Made by a program: the position numbers and the translations under genes. Of a stretch of 64,000 nt of DNA, positions 59,352 through 64,000 are shown piece after piece (position 1 is the first letter of the stretch; every line of letters starts with the position of its first letter). Below the pieces are notes generated by a model, which searched no databases, was not told where the DNA came from, and worked only from the letters and a program-made list of their open reading frames with translations. This DNA is from Proteromonas lacertae (lineage: Eukaryota; Sar; Bigyra; Opalinata; Proteromonadidae): assembly GCA_002245135.1 (NCBI GenBank), contig NGBS01000021.1, forward strand, positions 79,746-143,745, written 5' to 3'.

Positions 59352-62300
59352 ATGTCTGAATATGCTACAACAAAAAAACCACTGTCAGAAGCTCGATGTG
59401 ATGATACAACATATGTATAACCTTTTTATATATCCATTAGATGTCTTCAGTTACAGATTTTGAAACAGATTTTATAGATAAGTGTTATAGATTGTACAAT
59501 ACAGAAAGTTACTTCTGTATATCGACAATAAAACACAAAAGAAGTCTTGCAGAAGTTTCATCAAAAGAAAGAACAAGAGAAGTAAATATTATATAATTAT
59601 TAATATTAGCATCTTCAGCAATGGTTTTATCCTGTTATAAATGCATTATATAATTTACATGAGAATGGGCTTTGTCACACTAGTGTGAAAGCTACAAACA
59701 TATTTGAGAGTGAAAATGGTTATATTCTATCTGATGTAGGTAAATATTACTTTTATAGCAACAAAAATCTAGAAGAAAAAGGATTTAAAATACCAGAAGA
59801 AATGATAGAAAGAAAAGTGTTTGTTTTGAATATAAGAAAGATAATGAGATGTTGGGAGAATTATTAGAAGAATATATTATTTATAGTGAAATAGAAAATA
59901 AAGAAGATTATAATGGAATAATGAAAGAGTTAAAAGAGAGTAAAAATGATTTAGATTTATTGAATTTATTACATAAATATCAATCAATATTTCCAAAACC
60001 ATCAATCACTGTAGAAACAATCTTAAGAAGAGAATTTTACAAATTGGGTTATTTCGAATATCCTGTGATAGATAATATATCAATATCAAAATATCTCGAA
60101 ATCATAAAAAGTGATATAGATGAAAAAGTAAAATACTATTTGAGTGTTTGTTTATTAAATTCAATCTCAATGAGTATATTTGTTTATTTATTTAATGTTA
60201 TTAGATGAAGAAAGAAGAATCAAAATAAGTGATGAGGAATTTGTTGAATTAAAAGAAATATTCTATGAAGAGATTAAGAGAAACAATAAGGATGGATTAA
60301 AAGAATTATCAACTCCAATAAACAGAGAAATATTTGAAGAAGTATTTAAAGATAGAAATACAGAAGAAATCAATTTAAAGAAAAGTATATTTTCTCTTAT
60401 TGTTATAGAAATTCCAACCCTTTCAAAATATGAATGGGTTCTATTTTCGATAATATTAAGTTGTTTTGAAAATGTAAAAGTATTGAATTTGGGAAAAAAT
60501 AATATAAAAATAATGAATACCAAACATATAATTCAAGGAATTCGACACTATAGTTATTTAAAGGAATTATCACTGAATAGTATATTATTTATATTATTGT
60601 TGTTATTAAAAAGGTATGTTGTTTATATACACCTCACTAAAGATTTTGTCTAATATAGTAAAAGAAAATCAAAATTTGGAGAATTTGGATATGAGAGGTA
60701 GTAGAAATTATTACATCAACTTCTTTCCAATAAAGAAATGGAATGATGGAATTAAAATGGTTTTAGAAAATTGTCCAAATTTGACATATCTTAATATGAA
60801 ATGTATAATAATCAATATATTCTTTATTTAGATAATTTTTTATCACATTTAGATGAATCATTAGGTATTTTAGATGGAATAAAAAGAATGATGAAATTGA
60901 AGAAAATAAATTTAAGAGGTAGTTTTATATATGTAATATTTAAATAGGAAATTATTTTGGTGTTCCAGATGAATATGATTGTAGGAAAATGTATGATGAA
61001 GGCATAGAGAAAAATGGGAATATATTGAGTAAAAATGATCTTAACAATCGAAATATTATCATAAATACAGGAAAATATGTAAGTGGATTGATAGAAAGAT
61101 TATTTAACTTAAGAATTCTCAAATTGAAATGTATTTATTATCTTTTATAATAATTAAATAGCTTGTACAATAACAGATAATATAATGATAGAAATATGTA
61201 AATCGTTGAATCAGTTATCTCAATTAGAAGAATTGAATTTAGAAGATAATAAATTAACTGAAAAATCAATGTATGAATTAGGAGAATGCATTTATGAAAT
61301 GAGAGAATTGAGAGTATTGAATATTAGCAGTATTTTTTTAAATTATCAGTATTTTAATAGATAATAGAATAAATGATAATGGAATATGTATTCTTTTCCA
61401 AAATTTCGAAAATGAAATAATCTCACTAAAATTAAATGAAATAATTATAAACAAAAATAAGATTCATTGTGAAGGGTTTTATCATTTTTTATTTTTTATT
61501 AGAAAACACAAATCAATAACCAAATTATCTGTTAATTTGCAAAGTGATTTAGATAAAAACAATGAAATAGATATTGCTCTATTTAAAGAATCAATGAATT
61601 ATCTGAAACAACTAAATAATATAGAAGAATTAACAATTTCAAGTATATCAAATAATCATTTGTATTGTAGACACCCGAATGGGTGATTCAGGAATCAAGA
61701 TATTTTCTAATGTAATGAAATATTTACCAAAACTAAAATCACTTGATATTTTTTGTATATTCATAGTTGTATGTATATTATAGATACAATGATAAAATCA
61801 GATGGTTTATGTGAATTGATAAATGAGATAAGCAATAACTGTAAGAATATAGAATCGTTGTTAATAGAAGGGAATAAAATCTGTAATGAATTAGTTATAG
61901 AATTTAATAGGTTTCTTTTATCAAATTTACAACTAAAGAAACTCAGTCTATCATGTATTGATTAATGTTTTTATATCTTTCATTATTAGGGAATAAATTA
62001 GATAAAATCCATAGTTATGCTTTAGCAGAAGCATTTAAAAAATCTTTCAAATCTTGAAGAATTCTCAGTAGATAATATAAAATATTCTCAAAATGTTCTG
62101 AAAACACTGTTTATATATTTGAAACAGAATAAAAAGATGAAAAAAACTAACAATTGAATGTATATTATTATTTTTTATTTATTGATATTGAATAGATTGT
62201 GATTTTGATAAAAGTATGATTTTAGAGTGTGTTGAATCATTGAAACAATTTAATGATTTAAAAGAACTTACTCTTGTAGGTTGTAATATTAGATCAAAAT

Positions 62301-62907
62301 TGATGCTTTATTTAAAAGATGGATTGAAAATCTTTACAAATTAGAAATGTTAGATTTATCATGTATAAAATATTATTAATAAATTCTATTGTTTAGATAA
62401 TCACATAAATTCTGATGGAATTAATTATTTATGTGATTGTTTTGATTCACTTCAAAATCTCCTAAAACTGAAAATAGAGTACAACTTATTTGGATTTACT
62501 GGAATAAATACACTTACTAAAAATATTGGGAAATTATTAATTTTGAGCATGTTATATATATCAGATAATAATTTTGGTGAAGAAGGGTTATTAGAAAATA
62601 CTTGATGTTTGTGAAATTGATCATAGAAAGGCAATTCAATATTTTAATAAATACTTAAGTAGTAATTGTGTTGAAAGAAATCTTGATAAAATTGTATATT
62701 TAATAAAAGGGAGAAGATAGAGGAAGAAAAACCTGGTATTATTTAGAAATGGATAAGTGTGATAAAAAAAAATTTATTGCTGCAGCATATAGTGTTAATC
62801 TAAATTTAGATGATTATGGAACGGTGATATATTCTGATTATGGAGAGAATCCTCCTCAAGATATCAAAGATAAAATCCATCAATATTATGCATATATAGT
62901 TGATTAA
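59352..62907 (+). pseudogene. pseudokinase-LRR gene with frame breaks near 3' end
   Basis: MSEYATTKKPLSEARC starts a run of short exons. The first 300 residues resemble a protein-kinase C-lobe without catalytic residues: ALYNLHENGLCHTSVKATNIF in place of HRDxKxxN, GYILSDVG in place of DFG. From 60.4 kb it is ribonuclease-inhibitor-type LRRs, with an intron at nearly the same place in each repeat (after LKKINLRG, LRILKLK, LRVLNIS, LKSLDIF). From 62.0 to 62.73 kb the coding frame shifts about five times, four by one base in or beside A runs (62030, 62140, 62300, 62600) and once at a GGG (62707). It still ends in an open HQYYAYIVD. Either recent decay or homopolymer base errors; start and exons are tentative. 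Confidence 0.55.
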
Positions 62908-64000
62908 AGAATGCTATTTTTAATAATTGATAAATCATTGATTGAAATAACAATAACAATATAATAACTATAATTGAAATAGTTGTTTATTTTTTCATTA
63001 AAATTGTTTGTAAACATATTTTGTATTTCTTTTAAATCTTTTTCTTCAGCTGTGTGTTTAATAGTATAGTATACAAGATCAAATACCTTATCTGATATAA
63101 TTCCATATTGATTCTTATTTATTTCATGAAAATCAATAAATGAATATTTCACCATATAATGACATAATGTACTATCAAATGAATGTATTTATGGAAGAAT
63201 TATCATTATTAATAGTATCTTTTACAGGCTGCATAAGATATTTCATTAAAAATTCCTTATATCCAACACCACTTATTATTCTTTTTATACCTAGTGAATA
63301 TAATTCATCCCAATAATCTTTACCATAACAAACACTATAAATTGCTGAATAAATAGATATGTCTTGGAACATTTCCATATTTACTATTACATTTATTAAT
63401 TATAATTGATTCTTGCAATTTAGTTGATAAGATTTTCTTTCCCATTCTAAAATTTCTTCATTACAAATACATCCATATAATAATAAATCCTATTAATATC
63501 ATCACCTGGATCATAAAAATGTTTATAATTCTTATCATCTGGTGAAGTAACATAATAATATAATTGGAGCTTTTGCAATTGTTACATTTAAGTTATATGA
63601 ATCGGATATAGCTATGTCAGAATATTTTTTGTCATCAGGAGTTGCTAGATGTACATCTTCTCCTTTAAATTTATATTTATTGTTACCATTATCATCTGAA
63701 CTTTTAAATATTGATGCTTCAACTAGATCTTCAAGGTTCAAGCCAATTATCTTTTGTTTGAGTGTGTTATTCAATTCAGTGATCATCTTCAACAAAAATA
63801 TTATAAAGGAGGTTTTACCACATCCTGGATTTCCTCTTAATAAAATCTTGTAATACTCACCAGATTTGAAATCTTTCTCATCATTTAATATTCGGATTCT
63901 TTTCTTTAAACAATTATCCTTCACATCTTTTAAAAGTTCATTCTTATCTTTCTCTACATCATATTCTCTAATCTTAGATATTTTGTTACCTTCCTCTTCA
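62904..64000 (-). pseudogene. P-loop NTPase-like gene, broken, partial at window end
   Basis: Enters from the right edge. The clearest part (63924-63540) has YKILLRGNPGCGKTSFIIFLL, a Walker A motif, followed by IIGLNLEDLVEASIF and YSDIAISDSYNLNVTIAKAPIIL. Downstream, recognisable protein-like stretches (SPDDKNYKHFYDPGDDIN; CNEEILEWERKSYQL; MEMFQDISIYSAIYSVCYGKDYW; HSFDSTLCHYMVKYSF) lie in different frames separated by stops. At least three frame breaks occur that ordinary introns do not bridge. Not recognised beyond the P-loop; it overlaps the 3' end of the LRR gene by a few bases. Confidence 0.45.

Overview
The window is nuclear DNA of a very AT-rich unicellular eukaryote. Genes are split by many tiny spliceosomal introns, mostly 26-50 nt, with a 5' end close to GTATAT and a 3' end close to AATAG. 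The standard genetic code fits, since TAA, TAG and TGA all end genes. An IFT22-like GTPase points to a cilium or flagellum. Three secreted EGF-like proteins carry the 'CP.G....ECS.G.C....G.C.C' spacing I associate with heterokont mastigoneme-type and oomycete proteins. A heterokont-like flagellate is therefore my best guess, but this is inference and I cannot name the species.

Layout. 1-0.8 kb: 3' end of a class C GPCR-like gene. 0.9-7.7 kb (-): a very large LRR / IQ / coiled-coil / EF-hand protein. 7.7-9.1 kb (-): two small unknown genes. 9.75-14.55 kb (+): a giant secreted EGF protein built on a new-looking ~180-residue repeat, with one in-frame TGA. 14.7-16.2 kb (-): a bacterial-type YedF/DsrE protein and the IFT22-like GTPase, which has tRNA-Ser(GCU) in an intron. 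16.6-33.2 kb (+): a giant SPRY / LamG / MORN / HECT ubiquitin ligase with tRNA-Ser(UGA) in an intron, broken in an exon by an intact-looking pogo/Tigger transposon (22212-25496). 33.3-44.2 kb: a small coiled-coil protein, uracil-DNA glycosylase with a PIP box, ORC5, EGF protein 2, HemK methyltransferase, homoserine O-acetyltransferase, the UFM1 protease UFSP2, and EGF protein 3. 44.7-46.0 kb: a fucosyltransferase-like type II membrane protein. 46.06-48.76 kb: a decayed hAT transposon with a perfect 8-bp target duplication. 48.9-59.2 kb: an NT5DC-type HAD 5'-nucleotidase, Sti1/HOP, a PDZ-RGS-DENN fusion, ribosomal protein eL31 and an RBBP6/Mpe1 homologue. 59.35-64 kb: a pseudokinase-LRR gene and a P-loop gene on opposite strands, both with several reading-frame breaks.

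The most notable result is a set of minor-spliceosome (U12-type) introns. Five have AT-AC ends, and three more start ATATC but reach the next exon only at a non-AC end, most simply AA. They lie in four genes (UNG, the LRR giant, the NT5DC gene, the PDZ-RGS-DENN gene) and have recognisable ATATC(C/T/A)TTT donors and TTCTTAAC-like branch sites. In UNG the intron splits the catalytic HPSPLS motif exactly. The genes otherwise form an ordinary mix of housekeeping functions (replication, repair, translation, chaperone, UFM1 and ubiquitin pathways, methionine synthesis) plus ciliary and secreted surface proteins, packed closely on both strands.
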